Shown piece by piece: positions 46,801 to 58,931 of a DNA stretch of 64,000 nt. Under the pieces are notes generated by a model. The model did not search any database. It saw only the letters and a program-made list of their open reading frames with translations, and was not told where the DNA came from. Each line of letters starts with the position of its first letter. The stretch's first letter is position 1. Location of the stretch: contig OX387602.1 of NCBI GenBank assembly GCA_947568835.1, positions 25,161,021 to 25,225,020 on the forward strand, in the 5' to 3' direction. This DNA comes from Protonemura montana. Its lineage: Eukaryota > Arthropoda > Insecta > Plecoptera > Nemouridae. The translations under genes and the position numbers were made by a program.

Positions 46801-49800
46801 CTGAAAAAGGAAAAATTATTTGTTATTTAAGCACTTCAAGGTAAGGTTTTTAAAAATTTCTTTGTGTATCTAGCCGCCTGAATTTGCCATTTTGAATATG
46901 ATAATATTTTGAAAACATTTTGCCTTACCTGCAGATTGGTACTAGTTTCTCCCGCTTTCTCCCCCATGTCAGGCATTTTAGTCAATGCCCCAAATTCTTT
47001 TCAAATCCCTACTTATACAGTTTGAGACTACTTTAAAACCCATGAGAATCAAACTCTTTTTAAAATGATAACTAAAATAACACTTGCCCATTCTTCTATT
47101 TTTTCATGCATTCTAAATAAAGCCATAAAGAATTCCTCTTTTGGTTGTGGCAGGTATGTATTAAAAGAATAGAATAAAACTCGTGAAATAATAGGTGAAA
47201 AGAATAAAACTAGCTCTTTCTGTGCCCCCACTAGTTTTAATCAATGTGGATCCTTTCTAGTCAAACTGTGGGAAGAAACATTAACGTCCAATGGTCCAAA
47301 GTTGAGCCAAGCAATTTTGACCGACTGGGAATGGAAATGTGGTTGATTTATTTAGACCCATAAATAAGCTTTCAGTTTGCAGAACAGATAAAAAATAATT
47401 AAATTGTATTCTGGATGCATTCCAGTCTCGGGTCACCTGATATACTGACGAGCCAGTTTGGCTTGTTCTTCCAGTAGATGAAGATCAAGTAGACGGGAAT
47501 TCCCGAGAAGATGAAGACAAGCCCGATACCGACCTCCCAGGGCGTGACGTAGCATGGCAGCGTCACCAGGAACAAGCAGATCACGAAGAAGATGATCGGG
47601 AAGATTATGTTAACCTGTGCAAAGAAAACCAACCCGTTTAAGGCATTGAATCACTGCAATCGCTTGACATCTGACAGAGCAGCAGGCTAGGAGATAAGGC
47701 TCAATATGTTTTAAAATAAAAAATATACTTAGTACTCCAAAGATATTGTTCTTAGATTTGAAGGGGAACTTAAAAATACAAAATGTTGATTATAATATCA
47801 CGAGCATTGATCATGGGTAACGCAATCACTAACATTGTTAAACCAAAAAAAAGGAAACCAAAAAGTAGGCTGTGACCTTTGAATCGATCCAAAATATTCG
47901 TTCAAGAATGGCATAAGTACAACAGTTACTTCATGGCTTCAGTTGCAGAATAAAGTGGCGTGGCAAAATTAAAAATTTTGAAGATTTCTAGGTATTTACA
48001 AAGTCTTGGTTTACAACACTTAATCAATAAAATCAATAAAAAAAAAACTGTTTAATAATGAATGCAAGCAGATGAGCTCAATCGAACCTTGATCGGTCTT
48101 TCGAAGTCTGGTCTTGTGTGTCGGAGCCAGAGTAGACCCGACACAGATATGGTCGTGAAGAGCGCCTCTACGAAGCTTAGGTAGTTGATCAGAACGTAGA
48201 CGTCTTTGATCACGAGCAGTATCAGAGTAATGATGCACTGAAACATAAAAACACCAATACACTTCAAGAACCAATCAATTTCTTTAACCATAATTATTGT
48301 CTATCTAAAATGGTTGTGTAGGGAGAAAACTTTGCAAATCTGTATTTGACAAATTATTTTGCCTATCATATTTACTTTTATGTGAAGAATCTTCAGTCTT
48401 AACGTCATTTCAAGAAATTATCGCAAACTTTGGGTTTTTTTTGTGGATAAAATCCAAAATTGAGAATGGCTACTATGGTTTTCACTTTTGTTTAAAGGAT
48501 GTAAACCTGTATAGGAATGTACTTGTTGGGTGCTTTTAACACTCCGATACACCAAATGGGTTGTAGGCAAATTTTTTCAAAACCAGTCTATTACTTGAAA
48601 AAAGACATTCCTGTGTTTATCTGCGCTCTGCAGTTATAGTGGTATGCTACAAAAACCATAGGTCTGAACACCCGAAGACCAAAACAAATTCAGTATGTAA
48701 ATAAATGTTTAGTTAAATTTGTTTCTCAATGGAATGGAAACTAGACTGGAAAAATGTGCAACCGAACCGAGATATGAACCCGAAACCTTCCAATTGCCAG
48801 TTGGGTGCTCTACCAACTGAGCTATCCGGGCACGCATAATCCAGCTTTTGCGGGGTGGGATAAGCGATCCCCTCAAGCCCCGGCAAAGAGACAGAGGCGA
48901 CTTTTATTGACGAGTACTTAGTAACTCTGGACAGGATGCTAATTCAACAGCCTTATGGAGAGAATCGTCTGTCACTTTTCCTCGAATCCCGTTTTTATCT
49001 CGAAAGATAGATGGTTGTTGCAGGTTTTTTTATTTTTCTAGTGTTTCCACTTATGAGCTGAAACCAGCAAGCGAGGGATGGAAAGGAAGCTTTTCATTAT
49101 TACACAACGTTTCACGATGAGATATACACTTAAGTAGCAGATAATTTGCATGTATGTTTCAAACAGATTGCTGCTTACCCTGTTTTGACCAACAACTTGG
49201 GCATACAGAGATCATTTAACAAATTAATGCAGACATCTGTGAAAATTTGGCCTGTGGCACCAAACAAGAATAAATTGGTACATTAATACAGGAAGCAGAT
49301 TCTAAAAAAAAAACTACAATTTTTATAATTGTCTAATTCTAAAATGGTCTTCTAGCCAAAAAGTGTTGTTTGACTCTGCATATATCACAACCAGCTTTTT
49401 CAAACTTGGTAAGTTGCTTTCCTTTTTTCCTCTTCCCTATTAGATAGAACAGCTTTTCAGCTCTCTTACTATTGGAACGTAATGGTTCAAAGGTATTCAA
49501 TTAAGGCTGACCAGAAAGACTAGTGACGGCACTGGCGTGAACTTGTCGACGTTGATGAGTGCGATGGCCTTGGGTAAGTGTCCTTGTCGTGCTCCGACAA
49601 AGAAAAGACGAGATGAGGCAAAGATGGCTCCGTTGAGGGCACCAAACGTGGAGCACGCAACAAAGAACGGCATGATCCACGCCATCACGCCCAGCAAGTT
49701 GTCGCCAAATGTCTGTATTGGAAGGAATGGACAATAAAATTACTGCTGGCATCAATATCAAAAACAGTCTTTTAAATGTGATTGTAAAAGTACTAATGAT

Positions 49801-52800
49801 AAAGGGATGTATTTTGATATTGAAAACTTCTAGAATTATTACAAATGCCAAAATTATTGAAAATGATCTTTTAATCAAGTAAACAAAATATTCTGTACAG
49901 CTAATGGTTCAGAAAAAAGACGTTCAGACCATCAGAGATTGACAGGGGTCAATGGGTGAGATGGGATACAAACTAACTAAAATTTTATCACAAAAATTTA
50001 TTTCCTTTCAGAATCATCGTAATCGTTTTTCACCTTGACCTTTTAGTTTGTCTAGACCAGCACAGAATGAAGTACTTCAATTGGACTAAATGCGTTCAAG
50101 ATATTTGATAAGTCATGTCAGAAAATAAGCATTTTTAAGCAACGCACCACTGCCACAGCATTCGATGATAAAATTTCGTCCCTTGTTAAAACCACAAAAT
50201 ACGCAATATTCGTGAGGACGTAGATTATCGTCACCAATGGTAACGAGATACCAATGGCCCTCGGAAGGTTTCTGGAACAAAAAATTTGCATGCCATTAAA
50301 GTCTCAATGAATGTTCTAAATGTAGAGCAAATTAAATATCAATCACTTGAAAGTCTCACTTGTACGGTTCTTTCAATTCTTCTGTAACGAAATTGAGATA
50401 ATTCCTGAAAGAAAAAATTGGTGGTAAGACATTTGAAGACTTTCAGCTTACGAGATCCGTTTCGTAATATTCTTGGCTTCTTCTAGTTAAAGTGCCATGA
50501 TTTCAACAGCCATGATTTCAACAGTCAATTACAAGCAATGAAATTTATTTTTTTCTGAGACTAACGAGTTCTTATGTTATATGCCAATAAAAAAACTGGG
50601 CTTTTAATATCCTACAGATTAGGCGTAGAACATTGTATAACTAAGTCTGCTTGTCCCTTTACTTACCATCCCGAATAGGAGAAAAGGCCAGAGTAGAATG
50701 CCAGTGCAATGTATCCCGGCTCAGTGGTGGTACCGGCAAAGGGCTCCTTGAAGTTGTCGGTCTTGCCGGAGACAAGTACAACAACGCCGGCAATTATGAT
50801 GATCACCAGCGCTAGGATCTTGGTGCCCGTGAAGATGTCCTGGACGCGAGTCGCCCACTTCACGTTGTAGCAGTTTATGGCTGTCAGCAGACCTGCAATG
50901 CAAAAATTAGGTATTTTGTGTTTAGAAAAAAAAACAGCAGCTTTTAAACGTGTTGTACGTTTTTTTTCATCTAGGTTCACTAAAACATGTTTTCTAATCA
51001 AAGAATTGAACCCTGGTCCTCCAGCAATTGCAAAATGTGATCTGGCCAATTGAGGAAGTTGATGCCTAATATTAAATAATATCTCCTCAGTGCTGCAGTT
51101 TAACATAAATAAATAAGCATACATAAAGTGCTTTTTTTGCCTTGTGATATCCACCAAACGCCACTTAATTGAATAAAACAAGGGATGGCTGTGCCCGTAA
51201 GTAGGAGGAACTGGCCAAGTACTTCCTGAAGTTGTCAGGACAACCTTTCTGGTATTTGTATTATATTTTTGCGTTTTCTCACCGTGCCAGGTTTCGAGCC
51301 TGAGACCTCCATAATACCGGACACACAGATTTTGAAATCCCATTTGCTCGATAATCTAACTGGAGAGAATACCACGCCACCAATGCAGACCATTTGGACC
51401 ATAGGACCATTTGATCAATTGTATACATATTGATATTGCCTTCACTAAAGAGATTTTTTTCTTTTAATTTAAAATGTTTATCTAAGATGGTAATTGGTAG
51501 GTCACTATTTGTTATTACTGCTATTACTGGTTTTGTTATCAGTTATGTATCAGTTATTATCATTGCGCATGTTTGAAAAGCTGAGTTTATTTTTCAATAA
51601 TGACTAAACCATGCCTTTTCTTCAGCTCGAAGCACAATCCAATACCGATATTCAAATTTTATTACCATGTGTATGAAACCATTTGTTATTTACGTGTCAC
51701 GATGTCAACACCTTTCGCTTATTTTTTCAAAGCGATAGTGATAACATTTATTGAAATATCGTGTCGGTGCTTACGGTCTCTAACCAGAGAGGGAAGTGGC
51801 TCCAATTATTCTGTCAAGCCGGGTTAGAGAGAGGGTCTATATCCAGTGCAACCGATCACCACGCTCGTCAGAAAAGCCGGCGTGATCTGACATCCGCGTG
51901 TAAATCCAGTCAGATCAAACTGTCATTAAAAACAGACTGTACCGGAGATCAAATTTGTTCAGATTAAGACCTTTCAAATTAGGGATCCATTGAGTTGTTA
52001 AAAGACTTTGATTTGGAAGACAACAATACAGTTCGTGACGCCTCGTGTATTGGAGTTGGCAGCACCCACTCCTCTATGGGTCCACATGATAATAGGTCGG
52101 GCAATTGTCGCCCTAACCATCTTGTCACACAAGTTTGACATCACACACCCATTGCCACATCGCTGTCCCTAATCCAGTTCCAGTGGCACCACTTGAATCT
52201 TGTGAATCTTAAACGACTATCATCACATAGACGCTCAAGCAAAGTACACAGAGTCAACGGGTTGCTTTGCGCTGCGTCTTGATTCAGGCATTTGAATCTA
52301 GAACGAGCACCGAGTAGTAATCCAGCCACTTTCTGGAGTTTATACTTATACAAAACTTTCTGGAGTTTATACTTATACAAAACTCGAGCCATATCCCCCG
52401 CCAAAGTGGGATTCTTTGTGTAAAACGTGATATTTCGCTAGAGCATCGCCACACAATCACCACCCATTCTTTAAAAAAAAACTTTGCATGAACCGCCACA
52501 AGCGACACTAACTGGTGACAAACAGCAAATGAGCTAAGTTTAAATTGGGCATAACCATTTATTTAGACTGAGTTGGCAAATTATACTGTACAGAAACCCA
52601 TCCGGTGTGTTTATTGCCGCTTTTTGGCAAAGCGCAAGGCTTCTGTCACTCCGACAGAAGTGAGGGCGTAATTTTCATCAAAGTTTAGAATTCAAGTTTA
52701 GCTTGTCTAATTATTTTCCACACGTGCGTGCTAAATCCAAGATGCTTGTCTGTCGCATTTCAAGGGCTGTAGAAACTGAGCATGAAAAGCACAATTGTCT

Positions 52801-54807
52801 CAATAGTCCGTCGTACGTATATGAAGCCAACATTTCTCTCTTCATTTTGCCCACGTGAAAGTTCACCTCTAGAGCAGTCGGACTCGGATATTACTGGCTG
52901 TGCGATAGATGATGGATTTCAAAACAGTCTGCGTACCTTGTCTCGCATAAACGACATATAATCTCGAGAAGGAGGGGGAGCTTGCTTCTTTTGCGTACAA
53001 TCAACTGCTATGGTGAAGTATAGCTTCAAACCTAGTTTCATGAAATGTATGCAAAAGGCTCCATGTGGCTCAATGGTCAGTTTAGTTTAGATATTTGTGG
53101 GTCCTGAAATTACGTGGTACTTATACATATTATATGAGAGGTAGTGGTGGCAAAAATTTTCCTGGTAGAAAAACTAAAGAAAATCAACTTCTCCCTGTGT
53201 CGATGAGTTCCTTGAAAAATTTTAGTGGGGGAGGGGGAGGGTAAGGCGGATTGGTGGCTACCCCCCCCCCCCCCCTTCCCTTCACATGTCGTCAACGGCT
53301 ATAGTCAGGGATTCTTATTAGCGTGGAAAGCTGTTTTCTTCTTCAGGCGATATAAATAGTATGACATTGTCTCATATTTTACAAGTTCCTACTCCACGGG
53401 GATATATAATTGAGTAGATTTTTACTGAGTAAGGAGACGAGTCTTTACTAGTAAGAAGAATTTACCAACTCTCCGAGATACGTTTGAGACTCTTGCTCAT
53501 GCTTACACGTGATGACGGCGGCCAGGAGGCGCACGGCGGCATACGGGGGTTCGCAGCCCGGCCACATTGGCTGCAAGATGTACTGTGCAAAGGTGAGAGC
53601 TGTGATGGCGTTGCCCGTGGGCACGATGATGAACAGCGCCACCCACAAGTAGAGGAACGCCGGCAGCGGGCCGAAAGCCGTGCTGATGTACGCATAGTCG
53701 CCTCCGCTCTTCGGGATCATCGTGCCTGCAGCCCGGGAGATATGACATGCCGGGTAAACAACCGAGATGCAAATCAAATGTTTACATAGATTACAATAAG
53801 GATTATCTGCAGGGTAATGTCAAAAAGAATGGATATAATATACTGCAAACAATATGAAAGCCTGGCCCGAAGGACAAATGAATCATGCCCACAGGTATAC
53901 TGCTTCGACGCTCAGACAAGATACAAACGAAAATGAAACCAGGGAGCTTGAACGAGTGTTTTAGTTTAGGAGCTATTTTCTATGAAGGTGTAACCAGATT
54001 ATTTTTATTTTCGCAATGTCTACGTAGCTTCCGATATCCGAAGCCGTAGGACGATTCGAAGACTTGACATTTCTAACCACGACGTGGTTTTCCTTGGTTA
54101 TTTGACACCACCATGTCAGGACACCACCTTATGCTGCTATACACCTAACAACTGGTCCAGGAAATTCCCTTTCACCCTACCTCGTTATTAAACCGGATGA
54201 CTAATCTCATTATATTGCGCGGACATGACCTCCCCTGTATTAACGGCTAACCATAGCTGTTAACTTTAGCTCCTGGACGAGAATCTTGCGAGATGCCGCC
54301 CGGATGAGACCAGTCTTCAACCCCATTCCACTATTACACAAAGCATAGGGGTCCGGGAAGTGCTATAAAAATATAGCCTAAAGGCGAACAAAGATACTGT
54401 ACAGACAAAAACATATGTCGAGCTCCTCAATCTAATGCACGTTAAAAAAACTAAACAATAAGCCATAAGGTACTAGGTACAGATAACAACATTGAAACGT
54501 GAAGCTTACCTAATTCAGCATAGCATAACGCACCAATCATCGACAGCAATCCCGATAATATCCATATAACCAGACCCAAGCCTATCGAACCAGAGGCCAG
54601 TAGTACACCTTTGGGGGACACAAAAATACCCGCCCCTATGATAACACCGACTATGATCGCGACACCGTCCAAAAGTCCCAACTCTTTCTTCAGTTGAATC
54701 GCATTCTTGCTCACATTCGTAGTCTCCGTTGTCGTACCCCCATGGTCGGTACAGTCTCTTGGCCATGGAGCCGAATCTTTCATGCCCACTTTTTTAGTTT
54801 GTGCCAT
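46736..54807 (-). CDS. L-type / y+L-type amino-acid transporter light chain (SLC7 family)
   Basis: Twelve-helix APC-superfamily exchanger of neutral and/or cationic amino acids; family members pair with an SLC3 heavy chain at the plasma membrane. Exons (minus): 54510-54807, 53507-53725, 50667-50892, 50360-50404 (45 nt), 50148-50271, 49512-49712, 48088-48237, 47437-47614, 46736-46800. All GT-AG, phases consistent, 501 residues (family about 500). Motifs: [16 protein letters not shown] in TM1 (GxGIF substrate loop), [65 protein letters not shown]. Cys157 in PMWPGCEPP matches the cysteine that makes the disulphide with the heavy chain. The cytoplasmic N-tail (residues 1-45) is hydrophilic. Start is the first ATG in frame (54807), just after an A-rich leader. 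Substrate specificity cannot be assigned. Confidence 0.95.
48715..49100 (-). mobile_element. tRNA-derived SINE copy (composite)
   Basis: On the minus strand 48756-48832 reads as a tRNA-like block beginning GTGCCCGGATAGCTCAG and ending GGTTCGGTTGCAC. The A box lies within 48807-48824 and the B box GGGTTCATATC at 48771-48781. The anticodon-like loop shows GGC but its stem is imperfect. A flanking segment at about 49012-49095 matches the body that follows the tRNA part in the copy at 60739-60832. The element sits in an SLC7 intron. Confidence 0.8.
51260..51350 (-). mobile_element. decayed tRNA-like SINE fragment
   Basis: Minus-strand B-box-like GGCTCGAAACC (51290-51300) lies inside a T-arm-like hairpin CAGG-CTCGAAA-CCTG (51288-51302). 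The A box is too degraded to place. Family assignment is tentative. Confidence 0.35.
51990..52404 (-). pseudogene. degenerate ORF remnant with internal tandem duplication
   Basis: In an SLC7 intron. A minus-strand frame reads [30 protein letters not shown] and [18 protein letters not shown], then an in-frame TGA, then [14 protein letters not shown] and [18 protein letters not shown]. The protein-like composition across a stop suggests a decayed gene or transposon fragment. A 27-bp unit is exactly duplicated at 52328-52381 (coding KVLYKYKLQ twice). Family not recognised. Confidence 0.3.
52328..52381. repeat. 27-bp perfect tandem duplication
   Basis: Two identical adjacent copies, 52328-52354 and 52355-52381, each starting actttctggagttt. 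Confidence 0.95.
53224..53280. repeat. G-rich then C-rich low-complexity tract
   Basis: G runs (GGGG, GGGGG, GGG) at about 53226-53241 followed by 15 consecutive C at 53261-53275. The two arms could pair or form a quadruplex/i-motif; most likely simple-sequence expansion in an intron. Confidence 0.8.
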
Positions 54808-54860
54808 TTTTTTTTTTTCAATACTCGCGTCTGACAGCAAAATCACTCCACATGCATTCA

Positions 54861-54864
<4 letters not shown>

Positions 54865-54893
<29 letters not shown>
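54865..54893. repeat. (CA)n microsatellite in the SLC7 leader
   Basis: About 14 CA dinucleotides, 58 nt upstream of the SLC7 start codon; on the transcribed strand this is a (GT)n run in the probable 5' UTR or promoter. Confidence 0.95.
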
Positions 54894-56429
54894 CACGTGT
54901 GCACGAATAGTCGGATTGAATGATCGGCCAACAGCTGGGGCAACGGACGGCACTACTTTGCACCAATCGACTTCATCTCTTCGAAACTTCTTCAGCGTTA
55001 ACAATCTTCAAGACGACATCTTCGTCTCAGCGCGTTGAAGATGGCACATTCAATCAGCCACCTTCCGTGACAAACGAAATAGGGGCTCTGATAAGGAACA
55101 ATAAGTTAGCTGAGCGGCAGCTGTGCTAACAGAGAGCGAGAGTGAAGCAATGCGAGTGTCCACCGCTCGAGTATTTACGAAAGACTGACGGGGGAACCCT
55201 TGCGATGCTGGATGGAGGCAGCAGGGAAATGTTATTGTAAATGTAAATTATCGTATGTAGTGATAGTGATGACATTCTGAACGCGCCCACCGAACGAAGG
55301 GGTCATTGACGAACTTTTTGTAGTTGATTGTAGAGATTAAATGCATTGTCATGTGCTCACATTTATTGCTGTATTCGAACGGGTTATTGGCGTTTGGTCA
55401 GTAGGTACCCAAGTTATGTCTTTACTAAAAGCACTCTACAACGTCATATACACGTGATACAGAATCAAAAAGTAGTTTAGTGCAATCACAATTGATTATA
55501 AACCCGTTTTATAATGTACTTTAAATGTAAATTACCATTTCTTTGCATGTGATCCCGAAAACGTTGCAACTTGCTCTGGAGTGGATTGAGCTGTCCAGAG
55601 TTAACGACCTAGAACCCATGCTATCGACTGAATGTGTACATTTTGATATACCCATGATATACCCAACTACCCTAACAGATAAAGGATAAACACAACCTTA
55701 GCCTTTCGGTCGGCTGGGAACAGAGCGAGGGTTCGTTTTATCAGTGGTAATTGTTTAGTGGTCCATTAAAAAACGTCTTTACAGCTTCTGTAACAGTCTG
55801 TTAACTTGTTACTGGAGGGAATCAGCCAATGATATGCTGTTGTTTGATTTCACCGTCTGTTTTAGTTTCTTGATTTGCCACTGTTAAAATGGTGTTCTCA
55901 TTTGAATAAAACCGGCGTGAGGCTAAGGTCGTGGGCTTAACGAGCACACAAATCAAAGTTTAAATTTTGATGGAAGAAAAAAAACTTGAGGGAAAGGAAC
56001 AATGTGAATGGAAGATGTTAACAAATCTGTTTTAAGATTGGCTAAGTATCTTTCAATTCTGTAAATGTCCATATTGCTACAAGTGACTAAATTGTGAATG
56101 ATTTAGATCAGAATGGGTTTCATGCCAAATTTATTAGGTAGCGAGAGTCTTTTAAACAATGATTTCTATAGAACCGTGTCAGAAAAAGTAACAATTATCT
56201 AGAATTTACAGGTAAAACAAATTCAATTTATTTAATTTTAGTTTATTTTTTCATAAACTCTGAAATAACCTAGGTAATGATGGCAAATTCCAAGAAAAAT
56301 ATCTTCTTGTAATTCAATCAATAATTTATTGAAAGAAAATAATACTGTTGGAATTCAGCACAGTTAAAATACCACGATTAATTTCAAGATAGGAGTTACC
56401 TAAATCATGCGAATGTTTTGGAGAAGAGG

Positions 56430-56600
56430 AAAGCAGGAACAACTTATCCCACCTCGCTAAAGCTGGAATATGTGTGCCCGGATATCTAAGTTGGTAGAGC
56501 ACCCGACCAGCAATTGGGATATCCCTGGTTCATATCCCGGTTTGGTTGCACATTTGTCCAGCCTAGCTTCCTTTTCAAGGTTTAAAACATTACAACTGAA
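56430..56600 (+). mobile_element. tRNA-derived SINE copy
   Basis: Plus-strand tRNA-like block 56474-56551, GTGCCCGGATATCTAAGTTGG..., with A box, TGGTAGAGC, and B box TGGTTCATATCCC, ending GGTTGCAC. The upstream flank (cttatcccacc, agctggaata) and downstream flank (ccagcctagcttcc) match the minus-strand copy at 48715-48880, so the repeat extends beyond the tRNA part. Confidence 0.82.
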
Positions 56601-56894
56601 GTTTAACAACTGACATCAGACTGACGTTGAAAAAGCTGGTTGCAATAGATGCAGATTTGCAGGTGGTATTTAAATGATATCTAAAACTTAACAATATCGG
56701 TAGGTTTAATTAATAATTTTAAATAATTTCATATTATACAATACATTGTTTAACAATGGCTTATCAATTTAGCTAATTCCCAAACACCCTGTACTACAGG
56801 GTCAAATTTTCATTAGGACATTGAGATTGTAAATGATCTTTGGAGCCAATATTTCTATTATTATATTATTATTTGTGGTGTTAAATGACGCACT

Positions 56895-57175
56895 GTTTTG
56901 ACAACTGGCCATGCAGCGTCGGTGAATGAGTGGATGATGATGAACCTAACCTAGTCTAGAAGGGAGGAGGGGAAAACCGGTGCCGGCACTTAGCCTACTC
57001 CTGTCAAAGAGCACCAAGGGGACCACCGGCTTAACGTCCCTTCCGAAGAACGTTACAACTGGGCATGTGTAAGATGGTCACCCATCCAATACCAGACTCA
57101 GCGCATTGTTACTTAACTTCGGTGATCTAACGAGAACCGGTGTTTCCAACACGCCAAACCGTTCAGTACCAATCT
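56895..57175 (-). mobile_element. 5S rRNA-derived SINE (SINE3-like)
   Basis: Read on the minus strand, about 57172-57060 resembles the internal part of 5S rRNA: CTCGTTAGATCACCGAAGTTA (57112-57132, read in reverse), the A-box-like GTTAAGTAACAATGCGC (57101-57117) and the C-box-like GGATGGGTGACC (57076-57087), in the right order. A non-5S body follows and ends near a TCATCATCATCC run (about 56934-56946), which may be the repeat tail. An authentic 5S gene would keep its 5' and 3' stem, which I do not see. Confidence 0.72.
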
Positions 57176-58931
57176 TTACCTATATAAATAGACCTGATTG
57201 TGAGTTTGTTTCCACAAACAATTAAGTCTTAGATACCTGGAAATAATATGCTATTATTATTAGTATATGTTTTAGCTATGTTGCCCATTTCACATATAGA
57301 GTAGAATAATGAGTTTGATAGCTGGTGAGTTCATTTGAACAGGACAGCAGCTGAAACGTTCTCTCGTCAACAGCCGCAATCAGACATTACTAACCTGGTA
57401 ATTTATTTGTTATTTCTTCATTGCCAATTTACAACAAGGTAGGATCCCAATTGGGGAGGTAACTGTAAAGAAAGGGGAGAGTTTAAAATACTAAGAGAAG
57501 CGAGAAGTTACATTGCTTATGTTGTGACTTTTATTCTAAACAACTTTTTACCTTGTCTGCCTTTATGTATCTACTATGAAACCAGAGTTTATGCAATTGG
57601 GTGGTTCTGCCTTCCAGTGAGATAAAAACAAGCATTTCATTCGCAAAGAATTATTATTTTCTTCTGCAATTAGAATCATAATACTTTTATACCACTGAAA
57701 ATTACCATAATTTACTAGATACGTTGAAATTGCAGCGTGTTCTTTCTTTACAGTTTTTGATTTATTCAGATTAAATCCTTCATTGCTTCCTTACAAGCAA
57801 TGCTTCCTTGAACGTGAATAAATGTCACCAGGAACAAAATACTTGGTGTTATGCAGCATATCCGGTTGTGCAGTGCAGTGCTGTGCTTCCAGTAGCGACC
57901 AATCAGCAACTCTTGGCAAGCAATGAAGTTGAGGCGCAATTATTCTTTCTTTTTACTCCTCTCGCTTGATGAGATTGTGGCCTAAAAGAGAAACCCAAAT
58001 TCAGGCGTACTTAAAGGTGCGCAGACTAAAATTGATGAAAGTTTCATTTCATAAAGTATGAAAATAAATCAGACTGTAGTATGGCAACCGAAGCTCGTGG
58101 TTCTTTGCTCGTGGTGCTACTGAATCGTTACCACCATATTGCTTTTGCAAACGGGGTTGACTTTGTTACTTCTAGCCAGGGAGTGTAACTTGTAGCCTGT
58201 GTTAAGATGTCAAATGCATTATGGCCTGTTATCAATGGCACAGCCCATTTAAACCAACTGAACCAAAGGTATTGACAAGTTTGGCATGGTAACCTTTGTA
58301 ACAATTTTCACAGTTGCCCTCTTGAGCTTTATTGCTTTTATTATTCCACTATGTAAAAATGACAAAAGATGCGTTCTTGTCAATTTCAAAACTTTCATCA
58401 CGAACAAGGGACAAGGGGCAAGGGCATGGGACAAGGGCATGGGACAAGAATTCATCCTCTTGGATGTGTTTTCAGCTTGATTCAAGCCATGGCTTGTAAA
58501 CTAAACAACTTTTGGAACACGGGCAATGAGATCTCCATCGTCTCATTTTGTGATGATACATATACGTCGATTCTGATTTTCTTAATCAAACAGATTAAAA
58601 TTTGGCTGAACAACCCCCTGATTTCTAGATAACATTAAATACAAAAATAAATCTTCAATAAATTGTACAATTAACATCTCACTTCAATAAAACAGGCAAC
58701 TAAAGCAAGAAATAAACTAAATCTGCTGAGTGGCAAGGCCAATGGAAATTATCTTCTCTTTCAAAATATTTTGGTGGGAAAATCCAGTGAAAAAAGGTAG
58801 ATTTTTTGCACACCTGGCTTACTGAAACATGGGGCAAACATCTTGTCGGTGATTGCATCGCTGTGGCTCTGTAGGATTAGTGCAATGAATGTGCGACTAG
58901 TGCCTAGTGTTCCGTCGGGACTTCACTCGGA

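Larger units (their letters stand above)
54900..58930. other. intergenic between SLC7 gene and IFT81
   Basis: Contains the SLC7 promoter side, a tRNA-derived SINE (about 56430-56600), a 5S-derived SINE (about 56895-57175) and a short imperfect tandem of GGGACAAGGGCAT near 58408-58450. No coding gene recognised. Confidence 0.6.

Noticed and set aside
48756-48832. A functional tRNA gene with GGC anticodon
   Set aside because: A and B boxes are good, but the acceptor and anticodon stems are imperfect and the flanks are shared with other copies, so it is a SINE head rather than a tRNA gene.
53484-53789. Plus-strand ORF rich in Arg/Asp
   Set aside because: Antisense shadow of SLC7 exon 53507-53725.
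57060-57172. An intact 5S rRNA gene
   Set aside because: Only the internal promoter region resembles 5S; the terminal stem is missing and a non-5S body follows.
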